Shown: positions 53,197 through 61,982 of the stretch, one piece after another
How positions within the stretch are numbered: the stretch's first letter is position 1
Layout of the letters: every line of letters starts with the position of its first letter
NCBI RefSeq assembly: GCF_000685075.1
Contig: NZ_BAYD01000039.1
Location: 24,713 to 88,712, forward strand
DNA: 64,000 nt
DNA from: Paraburkholderia oxyphila NBRC 105797
GTDB taxonomy: Bacteria > Pseudomonadota > Gammaproteobacteria > Burkholderiales > Burkholderiaceae
Direction: 5' to 3'
Program-made: the position numbers and the translations under genes
Notes under the pieces: model-generated
What the model was told of the DNA's origin: nothing
Database searches by the model: none
The model's input: only the letters and a program-made list of their open reading frames with translations

Positions 53197-53979
53197 ATGA
53201 CTGATGAAATCCCCATTGCCCGGCGCGAGCTGATCGCCAGCCGGCTCGCCGCCGGCCAGGCGGTCGTGGCGGCCACGCTGGCCGCCGAATTCGGCGTGTC
53301 CGAAGACGCCATCCGGCGCGACCTGCGCGCGCTTGCGGCGCAAGGCCAATGCCGGCGCGTCTACGGCGGCGCGCTGCCCATTTCTCCGGCTTCGGCGCCC
53401 ATGGCCGCGCGCATGGACGAGGCCCGCGAACGCAAGGAGGCGCTCGCGCGTACCGGCGCCGCCCAGGTGTGCCGCGGCGAACTGCTTTTCCTCGACAGCG
53501 GCAGCACCAATCTCGCGCTTGCCGAAGCGCTTCCTGAGGACCACGAACTAACCGTGGCCACCAACTCCGTCGATATTGCCGCCGCGCTGCTCAGGCGCGG
53601 CGACGTCAGGCTCATCATGGTGGGCGGAGCGGTGGACCCGGCGGTGGGCGGCTGCGTCGATGCGGCCGCCGTGGCGAGCGTCCTGAACATGAATATCGAC
53701 TGCTGCTTTCTGGGCGCCTGCGCGGTTTCGCCCCGCGAAGGCGTGAGCGCCTTCGAATTCGCCGATGCGTCGTTCAAGCGCGCCGTGCTAGCCCGCAGCC
53801 GCCGCACGCTGATCCTCAGTACGACTGACAAGCTCGGCGCCCAGGCCTCCCACCGCGTCGCAAGCGTCGACGCGCTCGAGTGCGTGATCGTCGAGCACGA
53901 CGCGCCACGCACGCAAATCACGGCCCTTACGAAGGCCAGCACGACCGTGCTGCGTGCGGATCCCCCAGCAGGTCGCTGA
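53197..53979 (+). CDS. DeoR-family transcriptional regulator
   Basis: 260 residues. The DeoR helix-turn-helix is at the N-terminus (ARRELIASRLAAGQAVVAATLAAEFGVSEDAIRRDLRALAAQG) followed by RRVYGGALP. The sugar-isomerase-like sensor domain has FLDSGSTNLALAEAL and TNSVDIAAALL. Such regulators usually sense sugar phosphates. ATG 53197 follows GGGG; an earlier in-frame start at 53146 would run through the operator repeats. It precedes an MFS gene by about 40 bp on the same strand. Confidence 0.9.
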   Translation: MTDEIPIARRELIASRLAAGQAVVAATLAAEFGVSEDAIRRDLRALAAQGQCRRVYGGALPISPASAPMAARMDEARERKEALARTGAAQVCRGELLFLDSGSTNLALAEALPEDHELTVATNSVDIAAALLRRGDVRLIMVGGAVDPAVGGCVDAAAVASVLNMNIDCCFLGACAVSPREGVSAFEFADASFKRAVLARSRRTLILSTTDKLGAQASHRVASVDALECVIVEHDAPRTQITALTKASTTVLRADPPAGR

Positions 53980-54020
53980 GGCCGGACTCGGCCCGCACCG
54001 CAACATTGGAGCCAACATCG

Positions 54021-55172
54021 ATGGAATTCGCCGATCGGCCCGCCACGCGTCTAGCGACCCGGCTGGCATTTCTCGTTGCCGGTTTCGGCATTGCGTGCTG
54101 GGCCCCGTTGGTGCCGTTCGCGCGGGACCGTCTCGCCGTCGACGAGGGCACGCTCGGCCTGCTGCTGCTGTGCATCGGCCTCGGCTCGGTGCTCTCCATG
54201 CTGGCGACGGGCGCGCTCACCGCGCGCTACGGCAGCAGGCCCGTCATCGTGGCGGGCGGGATCGGCGTGGCGCTCGTGCTGCCGCTGCTCACGATTGCGG
54301 CCACGCCGCTCGCGCTTGGCCTCGCGCTCTTCGTGTTCGGCGCGTCGCTCGGCTCGCTCGACGTCGCCATGAACGTGCATGCGGTCGAGGTGGAGCGCGC
54401 GGCGGGGCGCCCGCTCATGTCGGGCTTTCACGCGCTCTTCAGCGTGGGCGGCTTCGCGGGATCGATGTTCATGACCTTCCTGCTCTCGCTGCACCTTGGC
54501 GCATTCGAGAGCACCTTGCTGTGCTCCGCGCTCATGTTGATTGCGATGTTCGTGGCGCGGCCCCGGCTGATGCGCGCGGCGCAGGCGCAGCGTGGCCCGC
54601 TGTTCGTGACGCCGCGCGGCATTGTCCTGCTGATTGCGGGGCTCACCGGCATCACTTTTCTGGCGGAAGGCGCGTTGCTCGACTGGAGCGCGCTGCTGAT
54701 CACGGGCAAGGGGATCGTGGCCGCGGCGCAAGGGGGCGTGGGCTACATGCTGTTCGCCATCGCGATGACGGCGGGGCGGCTGACCGGCGACGCCGTCACG
54801 GCGCGCATCGGCGATCGCGCTACGCTGGTCTGGGGCGGCGTGGTGGCGGCGGGGGGCTTTGTGGTGCTGCTGGCTGCGCCGTTCGCCGCGCTGGCGTTGG
54901 CGGGCTTTCTGCTGATCGGGCTGGGCGCGTCGAATATCGTGCCCGTGCTGTTTCGCCGTGCGGGCGCGCAGCAGGTCATGCCCGCGGCGCTCGCGATTGC
55001 CGCGATTACGACCACGGGCTATGCGGGTATCCTCGTCGGGCCCGCGGGTGTGGGCTTCGTCGCCAAGGCGCTCGGCCTCGAGACGGCCTTCTGGATGCTG
55101 CTCGGGTTGCTGTGCGTCGTGCCGTGCTGCGCGGCACTGGTGACGGCGGCGCCGCAGCGCCGCGCGGGGTGA
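54021..55172 (+). CDS. MFS transporter (YbjJ/FucP-like)
   Basis: 383 residues and 12 membrane segments. It has IACWAPLVPFARDRLAVDEGTLGLLLLCIGLGS at the start, SLGSLDVAMNVHAVEVERAAGRPLMSGFHALFSVGGF in the middle, and TFLAEGALLDWSALLI. The DVAMN-x-VE pattern belongs to the YbjJ-type MFS group. Being next to a DeoR regulator it may carry a sugar or sugar acid. GGAG precedes the ATG. Confidence 0.87.
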   Translation: MEFADRPATRLATRLAFLVAGFGIACWAPLVPFARDRLAVDEGTLGLLLLCIGLGSVLSMLATGALTARYGSRPVIVAGGIGVALVLPLLTIAATPLALGLALFVFGASLGSLDVAMNVHAVEVERAAGRPLMSGFHALFSVGGFAGSMFMTFLLSLHLGAFESTLLCSALMLIAMFVARPRLMRAAQAQRGPLFVTPRGIVLLIAGLTGITFLAEGALLDWSALLITGKGIVAAAQGGVGYMLFAIAMTAGRLTGDAVTARIGDRATLVWGGVVAAGGFVVLLAAPFAALALAGFLLIGLGASNIVPVLFRRAGAQQVMPAALAIAAITTTGYAGILVGPAGVGFVAKALGLETAFWMLLGLLCVVPCCAALVTAAPQRRAG

Positions 55173-55237
55173 GGGCGCTGTTCAATGCGTCCCTGGGTAG
55201 TGCCAGGTATAATTAACTAATTAGAAATAACGTCAAA

Positions 55238-55265
55238 CGGCGCGGCGCCGTATAGCGCCGCGCCG
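55238..55265 (-). terminator. Terminator of the aldehyde dehydrogenase operon
   Basis: An 11-bp perfect GC stem around a 6-nt loop in the 98-bp convergent gap. Read on the minus strand it is followed by TTTGACGTTATTTC, so it should end transcription from the dehydrogenase side. An A/T-rich patch (55209-55230) adjoins it. Confidence 0.6.
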
Positions 55266-55270
55266 CCGCC

Positions 55271-56767
55271 TTAGCCGATGTCGGCCAGCGTGTGCCGCAA
55301 TTCCTGATAGCTGCGCAGCCCGGCCAGACCGAGCTCGCGCCCGATGCCGCTCAACCCCAGCCCGCCCCAGCAGACTTGCGGGAAGATCAGTTGCGGCGTG
55401 TTGATCCACACGAGGCCCGCGCGCAACTGTGCCTTGTAGCGCCGCGCCGCTTCGCGATCGGCGGTCACGACCGTCGCGACCAGGCCATAGCGCGTGTCGT
55501 TGGCGAGCGCGATCGCTTCTTCATCGGTGCGGAAGGACTTGACGCACGCCACCGGCCCGAACACTTCGTCGGTCCAGAGCAGGTTGTCCGCCGGCGGCTC
55601 CGCAATCACCACGGGTGCCATGAAGAAGCCGTCCGCGCAGGCATTGTCGAGGCTGCCCGAAAACGCGACCGAGGCGCCGGCCTGCACGCCTTGCTCGACG
55701 AGCGCCTGCACGCGCGCGCGCTGCGCCGCGCAAACGAGCGGACCCATCGCGACATTGTCGCTTTGCGGCGGCCCGACCACGAGGGCGCGCACGGCGGTCT
55801 CGAACGCGGCCATGAATTTGCGGTACACGTCGTCGTGCACGAGGATGCGCGCGGTGGCCGAGCACATCTGCCCCGCATTCGTGAACGCGCCGCCCACGGC
55901 GAGCGTCACGGCGCGTTCGATGTCGGCATCGGCGCGCACGATGAGCGCGGACTTGCCGCCCAGTTCCAGCGTGAGGCGCTTCATGTCCTGCGCGGCTGCC
56001 TGCATCACCTTGGTGCCCGACGCCGTGCTGCCCGTGAACGAGATCTTGTCGACGAGCGGATGGGCGGTAAGCAGCGCGCCCACTGCGCCGCCGCCGTTCA
56101 CGAGGTTGACGACGCCTTCGGGCACGCCCGCTTCGTTGATGATCCCGGCGAGCAGGTGCTCGACCGGCGAGGTGATTTCGGAAGGCTTGAGCACCACCGT
56201 GCAACCAGCGGCCAGCGCCGGGGCGATCTTCCATGCCGTGGTGACCATCGGGAAGTTCCACGGCACGATCAGCGCAGCCACGCCGACTGCTTCATAGAAG
56301 CGCTCGCCGGTCACGGTGTCGTCCGGCAGCGCGAGCGCTTCGGGGGCGAAAGCCTTCTCGTCGAGGCACAGATCGGCGTAATAGTTGAACGTGGCGGCGG
56401 CATCGCCCACGTCGATGTCCGCTTCGAGCGGCGGCTTGCCGCTCACCTGCATTTGCATCGCGGCGAGGCGCGCGCGGTCCGCCTCGATCAGTTCGGCGAT
56501 CTTTTTCAGCAGCTTGCCGCGCGCGGCGGGCGTCGTGCCGCGCCACGCGGCGAGCGCGTCATGCGCGGCGCGCACGGCCGTGTCGACGAGCGCGGCGCTG
56601 GCATGCTCCTGCCAGCCGATCGTGGCGCCCGTCGAGGCGTTGAAGATGGGCGTTGCGTCGTGCGCGCCGTCTTCGCTGCTCACCGGCTTGCCGGCGATGG
56701 TCGCGGCGGGCAGGACGAAGACGCTTTCGTCGGCGGCGGGCGTCGCTAGCGTAGGTATCGTAGCCAT
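55271..56767 (-). CDS. NAD(P)-dependent aldehyde dehydrogenase
   Basis: 498 residues. It has the NAD-binding IVPWNFPMVTTAWKIAPALAAG and FTGSTASGTKVM, the general-base Glu in LELGGKSALI, and the nucleophilic Cys in NAGQMCSATARILV. It resembles betaine- and aminobutyraldehyde-type dehydrogenases. Coupled with the guanidinobutyrase gene 20 bp upstream, the likely substrate is 4-guanidinobutyraldehyde or an omega-aminoaldehyde. This is inference from context. Confidence 0.92.
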   Translation of the reverse strand: MATIPTLATPAADESVFVLPAATIAGKPVSSEDGAHDATPIFNASTGATIGWQEHASAALVDTAVRAAHDALAAWRGTTPAARGKLLKKIAELIEADRARLAAMQMQVSGKPPLEADIDVGDAAATFNYYADLCLDEKAFAPEALALPDDTVTGERFYEAVGVAALIVPWNFPMVTTAWKIAPALAAGCTVVLKPSEITSPVEHLLAGIINEAGVPEGVVNLVNGGGAVGALLTAHPLVDKISFTGSTASGTKVMQAAAQDMKRLTLELGGKSALIVRADADIERAVTLAVGGAFTNAGQMCSATARILVHDDVYRKFMAAFETAVRALVVGPPQSDNVAMGPLVCAAQRARVQALVEQGVQAGASVAFSGSLDNACADGFFMAPVVIAEPPADNLLWTDEVFGPVACVKSFRTDEEAIALANDTRYGLVATVVTADREAARRYKAQLRAGLVWINTPQLIFPQVCWGGLGLSGIGRELGLAGLRSYQELRHTLADIG

Positions 56768-56786
56768 CGTATGGGTCTCTCCGGTT

Positions 56787-57737
56787 TTAGCGGTACGCCA
56801 CGCCCGGCATGACGCAGAGCATTTCGTAGGCGAGATTCGCGCCCACGAGCGCGGTCGTGCCGGCCTGGTCGTAAGGCGGCGCGACTTCCACGAGATCGGC
56901 GCCCACCAGATTGAGGCCCTTCATGCCGCGAATGATTTCGAGGCCCTGTTGCACGGTAAGGCCGCCCACTTCGGGCGTGCCCGTGCCGGGCGCGAACGCG
57001 GGGTCGAGCCCGTCGATGTCGAAGCTCAGATACACGGGCGTATCGCCCACGCGCGCGCGCACTTCTTCCATCAGCGGCGCGAGCGACTTGTTCCAGCAGG
57101 CTTCGGCCTGCACCACGGTGAAGCCCTGCTTGCGGCACCAGTCGAAGTCCTCGGCGTGATAGCCGGTGCCGCGCAGGCCGATCTGCGTGACCTTATCGCA
57201 CTGGAGCAGGCCGTCTTCCACCGCGCGGCGGAACGGCGTGCCGTGCGCGATCTTCTCGCCGAACATCGTGTCGTTCACGTCGGCGTGCGCGTCCACGTGC
57301 ACCACGGCCACCTTGCCGTACTTCTTGTGCAGCGCGCGCAGGATCGGCCACGCGATCGTGTGATCGCCGCCCAGCGTGATCGGGCGGCAGCCGTTCGCGA
57401 CGATCTCGTCGTAGGCCTCCTCGATCAGGCGGATCGAGTCCTTGAGGTTATAGGGGTTGGTCGCGACGTCGCCGATATCGGCCACTTGCAGCGAATCGAA
57501 CGGCGCCGCACGCGTGGCCATGTTGTACGGGCGCAGCAGGACCGATTCCGAGCGGATCTGGCGCGGGCCGAAGCGCGCGCCCGAGCGGTTCGAGGTGCCG
57601 ATATCGAGCGGCACGCCCACAAAGCAGGCGTCGAGGCCTTCCGTGGTGGCGGCGTGCGGCAGGCGCATCATGGTGGCGATGCCGCCGAAGCGCGGCATGT
57701 CGTTGCCGCCGAGCGGCTGGTTGAATTCGCGTTGCAT
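56787..57737 (-). CDS. gbuA: Guanidinobutyrase (agmatinase family)
   Basis: 316 residues of the arginase/agmatinase/ureohydrolase fold. Mn ligands are in ITLGGDHTIAWP, VHVDAHADVND and LSFDIDGLDPAFAPG. The segment MFGEKIAHGTPFRRAVEDGLL matches Pseudomonas guanidinobutyrase in style. The reaction is 4-guanidinobutyrate to 4-aminobutyrate and urea; guanidinopropionate or agmatine are alternatives. GGAG precedes the ATG. It is first in an operon with the aldehyde dehydrogenase gene. Confidence 0.88.
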   Translation of the reverse strand: MQREFNQPLGGNDMPRFGGIATMMRLPHAATTEGLDACFVGVPLDIGTSNRSGARFGPRQIRSESVLLRPYNMATRAAPFDSLQVADIGDVATNPYNLKDSIRLIEEAYDEIVANGCRPITLGGDHTIAWPILRALHKKYGKVAVVHVDAHADVNDTMFGEKIAHGTPFRRAVEDGLLQCDKVTQIGLRGTGYHAEDFDWCRKQGFTVVQAEACWNKSLAPLMEEVRARVGDTPVYLSFDIDGLDPAFAPGTGTPEVGGLTVQQGLEIIRGMKGLNLVGADLVEVAPPYDQAGTTALVGANLAYEMLCVMPGVAYR

Positions 57738-57821
57738 GGACCGTGTCTCCGATTGTGGGTGATGCGACCGGATGATGGTAGGCGAGCCGCAGCCCGTGTA
57801 AATAATGAAATTCAGATGTTC

Positions 57822-57841
57822 ACATCGATGCGAGTCGATGT
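57822..57841. promoter_or_regulatory. Inverted repeat upstream of the guanidinobutyrase gene
   Basis: ACATCGA-N6-TCGATGT, perfect 7-bp arms, about 85 bp before the gbuA start and between it and the LuxR-type regulator gene. It is a candidate activator or repressor site. Confidence 0.5.
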
Positions 57842-57973
57842 AAGCGGGGCATTACGCCGGCAATGAAGCGGGGTATTCGGGGGGAGCGGCGGCGCGCAAG
57901 CGCGGCTGCGCCAATGGAGCCGGCGTTGCCGGTGTCTCGGGCGTTGCCGGTGTTTGGGGTGTTGGCGGGGCGG

Positions 57974-58822
57974 TTAGAGCGCCTGCAGCAGGGGCGCGCC
58001 GTGCCCCCAGGCGACCAGCTCGCGCTTGGTGCGTACGCCCAGCTTGGCGAAGGCGCGCTTCACATAGGTCTCGGCCGTGGCCGCGCGCACGCCGACGATT
58101 TCGGCGGCCTCGGGCACCGTCTTGCCCGTGATGAGGTGCGCGCAGATTTCGTATTCGCGCTTCGAGAGGCGCACGCAGTCGGCCGCGATGCGCGCGTCGA
58201 ACTGCGCGAGCGGGTGCAGAAACGAGGTCGGATGCGCCACGCGCTTGGCCGCACTGGTTGAGGCATGCAACTCGAGCAGCGGAAACAGAAAGTCGCTCAC
58301 ATTGCGAAACAGGTTCATTTCCGCGAGCGAAAACGGCGGCGCGTCGAGCGCGCGCTCGATCGCGATGGAATGCTGGGCGTGGCGCGTGCCGCGCGCGAGC
58401 ACGCATTCATGGGCGATCAGCGCCTCGTCGAACAGCCGCTGGCGGAACTCGCCGGGCGGAATCGCGCCGATGTCGCGCACCACCAGCAGGGTGCCGATCT
58501 TGCCGCGAATGCCGGCAAACAGCGGATCGCTTTCATAGAAGCGATCGTAGTAGAGCGTCATGACCTCGGAGATCGTACCGGTGTCCATGCCCACGCCGCT
58601 GCTGCCGATCCATTCGCAACGAAAGCCGTTGGGCATCGAGCTGTCCGCGCGCGAGCGCTCGAGGTGCACGACGTTCAGCGGAATGACTTCGTTGAGCAAT
58701 AGCGTGAGACGCCGCACGAAATCGGGCGTGCCGACGGCTTCAATCACATTGCCGAGCGTCTTGAACGACAGCGGGAAATTATTCGAGGAATCGCTTACTT
58801 GCGGGGGGACGGAGATCTGCAT
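57974..58822 (-). CDS. LuxR-family transcriptional regulator
   Basis: About 282 residues. The C-terminal LuxR helix-turn-helix reads LSKREYEICAHLITGKTVPEAAEIVGVRAATAETYVKRAFAKLGVRTKREL. The N-terminal 200 residues are not an acyl-homoserine-lactone domain that I recognise and may sense another ligand. ATG 58822 (MQISVPPQVS) follows GGAG; extension to 58894 would run through repeats. It lies between the guanidinobutyrase operon and the divergent cupin/oxidase operon and may control both. Confidence 0.87.
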   Translation of the reverse strand: MQISVPPQVSDSSNNFPLSFKTLGNVIEAVGTPDFVRRLTLLLNEVIPLNVVHLERSRADSSMPNGFRCEWIGSSGVGMDTGTISEVMTLYYDRFYESDPLFAGIRGKIGTLLVVRDIGAIPPGEFRQRLFDEALIAHECVLARGTRHAQHSIAIERALDAPPFSLAEMNLFRNVSDFLFPLLELHASTSAAKRVAHPTSFLHPLAQFDARIAADCVRLSKREYEICAHLITGKTVPEAAEIVGVRAATAETYVKRAFAKLGVRTKRELVAWGHGAPLLQAL

Positions 58823-58862
58823 GGCGTGCCCCAATTGAAAGGCGAAGCCATTATAGCCGAAG

Positions 58863-58898
58863 CGTTGCACGCGCCGTTGCACCCGCCGTTGCACGCGC
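58863..58898 (+). repeat. Tandem repeat, 3 x 12 bp (CGTTGCACGCGC)
   Basis: Three adjacent copies (the middle one with one change) in the divergent gap between the LuxR regulator and the cupin gene. Confidence 0.8.
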
Positions 58899-58959
58899 CC
58901 GGAATCCCGTCGAAACGCAGCTTGTCCCCCCTGAGACAGGGCATACCGGGACAGCGCGA

Positions 58960-58983
58960 ATCGGTAACTTTGCGCTTACCGAT
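58960..58983. promoter_or_regulatory. Operator-like palindrome before the cupin gene
   Basis: ATCGGTAA-N8-TTACCGAT, perfect 8-bp arms, ending 24 bp before the cupin ATG. It is a strong candidate regulator site for the cupin/oxidase operon. Confidence 0.55.
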
Positions 58984-59007
58984 CCCATTGAACAAAACAG
59001 GACATTT

Positions 59008-59352
59008 ATGAGCAAGCTGATTCAGGACATCGTGCAACTGGGCGCAGGTCTGGGCGAATTCACCAAACTCGAATTCGGCATGGACGAAAGCGACTGGCGC
59101 GCCACTGAGGGACAGAGCGGCAAGTACGCGATCGGCTGGTGGGAAGGCAAGGTGGGCGCGGTGGATTTCCCCGCCACGACCGCCGACGAAGCCGTCTGGC
59201 TCGTCGAAGGCAAGATCGCGCTGACCGACGTGAACGGCGGCCGCAAGGAATTCAAGGCAGGCGAGGGTTATCTGCTGCCGGCGGGCTTCGCGGGCCGCTG
59301 GGAGACCCTCGTGGACGCCAAGAAGTTCTACGTCCTGCTCGAACAGCAGTAA
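59008..59352 (+). CDS. Cupin-domain protein (Cupin_3 / DUF861)
   Basis: 114 residues forming one small cupin barrel. It has KYAIGWWEGKVGAVDFPATTADEAVWLVEGKIALTDVNGG and KAGEGYLLPAGFAGRWETL, the pattern of the (S)-ureidoglycine-aminohydrolase-like cupins. The usual metal His pair is not evident. It precedes the FAD oxidase gene by about 60 bp; in similar operons such cupins accompany amine oxidases, but their job is unclear. Confidence 0.85.
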   Translation: MSKLIQDIVQLGAGLGEFTKLEFGMDESDWRATEGQSGKYAIGWWEGKVGAVDFPATTADEAVWLVEGKIALTDVNGGRKEFKAGEGYLLPAGFAGRWETLVDAKKFYVLLEQQ

Positions 59353-59413
59353 GCCGTGCCGCCCCCGTGCGGGGCGGCGCCGTTCCCTCACGCCAGAAGC
59401 AGTGAAGTCCATC

Positions 59414-60880
59414 ATGAGTGAAAGCGCTCAACTCTACGAAGCCGGCATGCCGGCGCCCGCCGCCGCGCGCAAGGCGGCACGCAAGCCCAGCGCATTGAGC
59501 GTGGAAGATGCGCTCTCGCGCACCAAGCTCTCTCCGTACTGGCTCGACAATCCGGCTCAGCCGCCCGCCGAGCCCAAGCTCACGCGCGATACCACTGCCG
59601 ATCTGCTGATCGTCGGCGGCGGCTTCACGGGGCTCTGGGCCGCCGTGCAGGCGAAGGAGCAGATGCCCGAGCTCGACGTGGTCGTGATCGAAGCGGGCCG
59701 CGTCGCGCATGGCGCTTCGGGGCGCGCGGGCGGCATCATCTCGACCTCGGTGATGCATGGCCTGCCCAACGCGGTGCGCGTGTTTCCGAACGACATCGCG
59801 CAACTCGAGGAATTCGGTCATCGCAATCTGGACGGCTTCGAGGAAACGCTGAAGCGCTACGACATCGACGCCGATATCGAATGGAACGGCGAAATGACGG
59901 TGGCGGTGGACCCGGACCACGTCCAGCATCTGCGCGCCGACTACGATCTGCACACGGAATACGGCCACGACGTGGTGCTGCTCGGTGAGCAGGCCACGCG
60001 CGAGCAGCTGAATTCGCCGCTCTTCGCGGGCGCGCTGTGGTCGCGCAACCGCAGCGGCATCGTGCACCCGGCCAAGCTCGCGTGGGGTCTGAAGCGCGCG
60101 GCGCTCTCGCTCGGCGTGCGGCTCTACGAGCACACCCCGCTGCTGAGCGTGAAGGACGAAGGCGAGACGGTCTACGTCAAGACGCCCGATGGCAGCGTGC
60201 GCGCGCCGCGCGTGCTGTTCGGCAGCGGCACGGCAAAGGTTGGCATTCCTGATATCAACCGGCGCGTGCTGCAGGTGCGCGATCACGTGCTCGCCACGGA
60301 GCCGCTCACCGAGGAGCAGCTCGAGCGCATTGGCTGGAAGAACCGCCAGGGCATTTACGACACGCGCACACAGCTCAATTATTTCCGCCTCACGAAGAAC
60401 AACAACATCATCTTTGGCGGTCTCGTGAGCTATCACTTCGACGGCGATCCGAATCCGCAGCAGGACCAGCAGCGCGAAACCTACTACCGGCTCGCGCAGG
60501 CGTTCTACAACACCTTCCCGCAACTGTGCGACGTGCGCTTCTCGCACGCATGGGGCGGCCCGATCGACTACTGCTCGCGCGGCTCGGTGTTCGCCAAGCG
60601 CTACCTCGGCGGCAAGGGCGTGTTCGTGGCGGGCTACACGGGCTTCGGCGTGGCGGCGAGCCGTTTCGGCGCGTTCATGGGCCTGAACATCCTGTTCGGG
60701 CGCAACAGCCCGGAACAGGCGCTCGATATCGCCAAGCTGAGCCCGACGTACATCCCGCCCGAGCCGGTGCGCTGGCTGGCGGCAAAGGTCACGTTCCATG
60801 CGTTCGACGGCGCCGACGCCGAAGGCGGCTGGAAGCGGGCATGGATCAAGGGCATCAAGGCAATGGGTTTTCCCATGTAG
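59414..60880 (+). CDS. FAD-dependent amine oxidoreductase (PuuB/DAO family)
   Basis: About 488 residues. FAD-binding ADLLIVGGGFTGLWAAVQAKE follows a 60-residue N-terminal extension. GRVAHGASGRAGGIIS lies by the flavin, and the C-terminus has VFVAGYTGFGVAASRFGAF. It resembles gamma-glutamylputrescine oxidase. With an aldehyde dehydrogenase and guanidinobutyrase nearby, it may oxidise agmatine or a polyamine to the aldehyde. A GTG at 59402 is an alternative start; neither has a strong ribosome site. Confidence 0.88.
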   Translation: MSESAQLYEAGMPAPAAARKAARKPSALSVEDALSRTKLSPYWLDNPAQPPAEPKLTRDTTADLLIVGGGFTGLWAAVQAKEQMPELDVVVIEAGRVAHGASGRAGGIISTSVMHGLPNAVRVFPNDIAQLEEFGHRNLDGFEETLKRYDIDADIEWNGEMTVAVDPDHVQHLRADYDLHTEYGHDVVLLGEQATREQLNSPLFAGALWSRNRSGIVHPAKLAWGLKRAALSLGVRLYEHTPLLSVKDEGETVYVKTPDGSVRAPRVLFGSGTAKVGIPDINRRVLQVRDHVLATEPLTEEQLERIGWKNRQGIYDTRTQLNYFRLTKNNNIIFGGLVSYHFDGDPNPQQDQQRETYYRLAQAFYNTFPQLCDVRFSHAWGGPIDYCSRGSVFAKRYLGGKGVFVAGYTGFGVAASRFGAFMGLNILFGRNSPEQALDIAKLSPTYIPPEPVRWLAAKVTFHAFDGADAEGGWKRAWIKGIKAMGFPM

Positions 60881-60884
60881 CAGC

Positions 60885-61814
60885 ATGTTTTCCAATACTT
60901 CTGACCTCGACCTGCGTCTCGTGCGGGTCTTTCTAGCCGTGGTGGACGCGCGCGGCATCACCGCCGCCGAAGCCACGCTCGGTGTGCGCCAGTCGACCAT
61001 CAGCGCGCAGCTTTCCGCGCTCGAAGCGCGGGTGGGCTTCACGCTATGCGAGCGCGGGCGCGGCGGCTTTCGCCTGACTTCGAAGGGCGAGCGCTTCGTG
61101 GCCTCGGCGCGCGCGCTGGTTGCCGCGACTTCGCAGTTCGTCGCCCAGGTGCGCGATATCGACCGCAAGCTCGTGGGCACGCTCTCGATCGGCCTGATCG
61201 GGCAGGCCTCGCATGTGGAGAACGCGCGGCTTGCCGAGGCGATTGGTGCGTTTCGCAAGCGCGACCAGGCCGTGCGCTTCGCGATGCGGGTGGCGCCGCC
61301 GCAAGAGCTCGAAGAAAGCCTCGTGAATCAGCAGCTCGATCTCGCGATTGGCTACTTCTGGCATCGCGTGGCGGGCCTCAGCTACACCGAGCTTTTCAGC
61401 GAACGCCAGGTGATCTGCTGCGGGCGCGGGCATCCGCTCTTTCACGCGGAGCCTCACGTGACGCTCGACGCGCTGCGCGCGCACGACTGGATCTGGCGCA
61501 GCTACCCGGTGCCCGAGGAGCTGGCGAGCATCGGCGAGCGCCAGGTGACGGCGATTGCGGACAGCATCGACGCGGCGACCGTGCTGATTCTCTCGGGCAG
61601 CCATATCGGCTACCTGCCCGAGCATCATGCGCAGTTGTTCGAGCAGCGCGGCCTGATCCGGGTGCTGGGGCGCACGGCGTTCGGCTTCGACGTGCCGATG
61701 CACCTCGCCATCAAGCGGGGCATGGCGGACAAGCCCATCGTGAGCGCCTTCTGCGAGGACTTGCTCAATGTGTACGGCGCGCGTGCCGAAGAGGAGGAGC
61801 GTGCATGCGCGTGA
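60885..61814 (+). CDS. LysR-family transcriptional regulator
   Basis: 309 residues. The helix-turn-helix reads DLRLVRVFLAVVDARGITAAEATLGVRQSTISAQLSALEARVG. It starts 4 bp after the oxidase stop, so it is co-transcribed with the cupin and oxidase genes. It may regulate the amine operon or the permease that follows. Confidence 0.9.
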   Translation: MFSNTSDLDLRLVRVFLAVVDARGITAAEATLGVRQSTISAQLSALEARVGFTLCERGRGGFRLTSKGERFVASARALVAATSQFVAQVRDIDRKLVGTLSIGLIGQASHVENARLAEAIGAFRKRDQAVRFAMRVAPPQELEESLVNQQLDLAIGYFWHRVAGLSYTELFSERQVICCGRGHPLFHAEPHVTLDALRAHDWIWRSYPVPEELASIGERQVTAIADSIDAATVLILSGSHIGYLPEHHAQLFEQRGLIRVLGRTAFGFDVPMHLAIKRGMADKPIVSAFCEDLLNVYGARAEEEERACA

Positions 61815-61982
61815 CGCGGGCGGCAATACATTGCGCCCGCATGAAGTAAACGTTTTGAATAAGCAATACGGCGCGTACTCGACTGATTTAGAGTGAGCGC
61901 CTGAAATGAATACAGAGCGCCGGCCGGCCCCAGGGCGATCCTCGCGGCCGTATCTGGCCGGCGCTGCAAGGAGTGAGACATC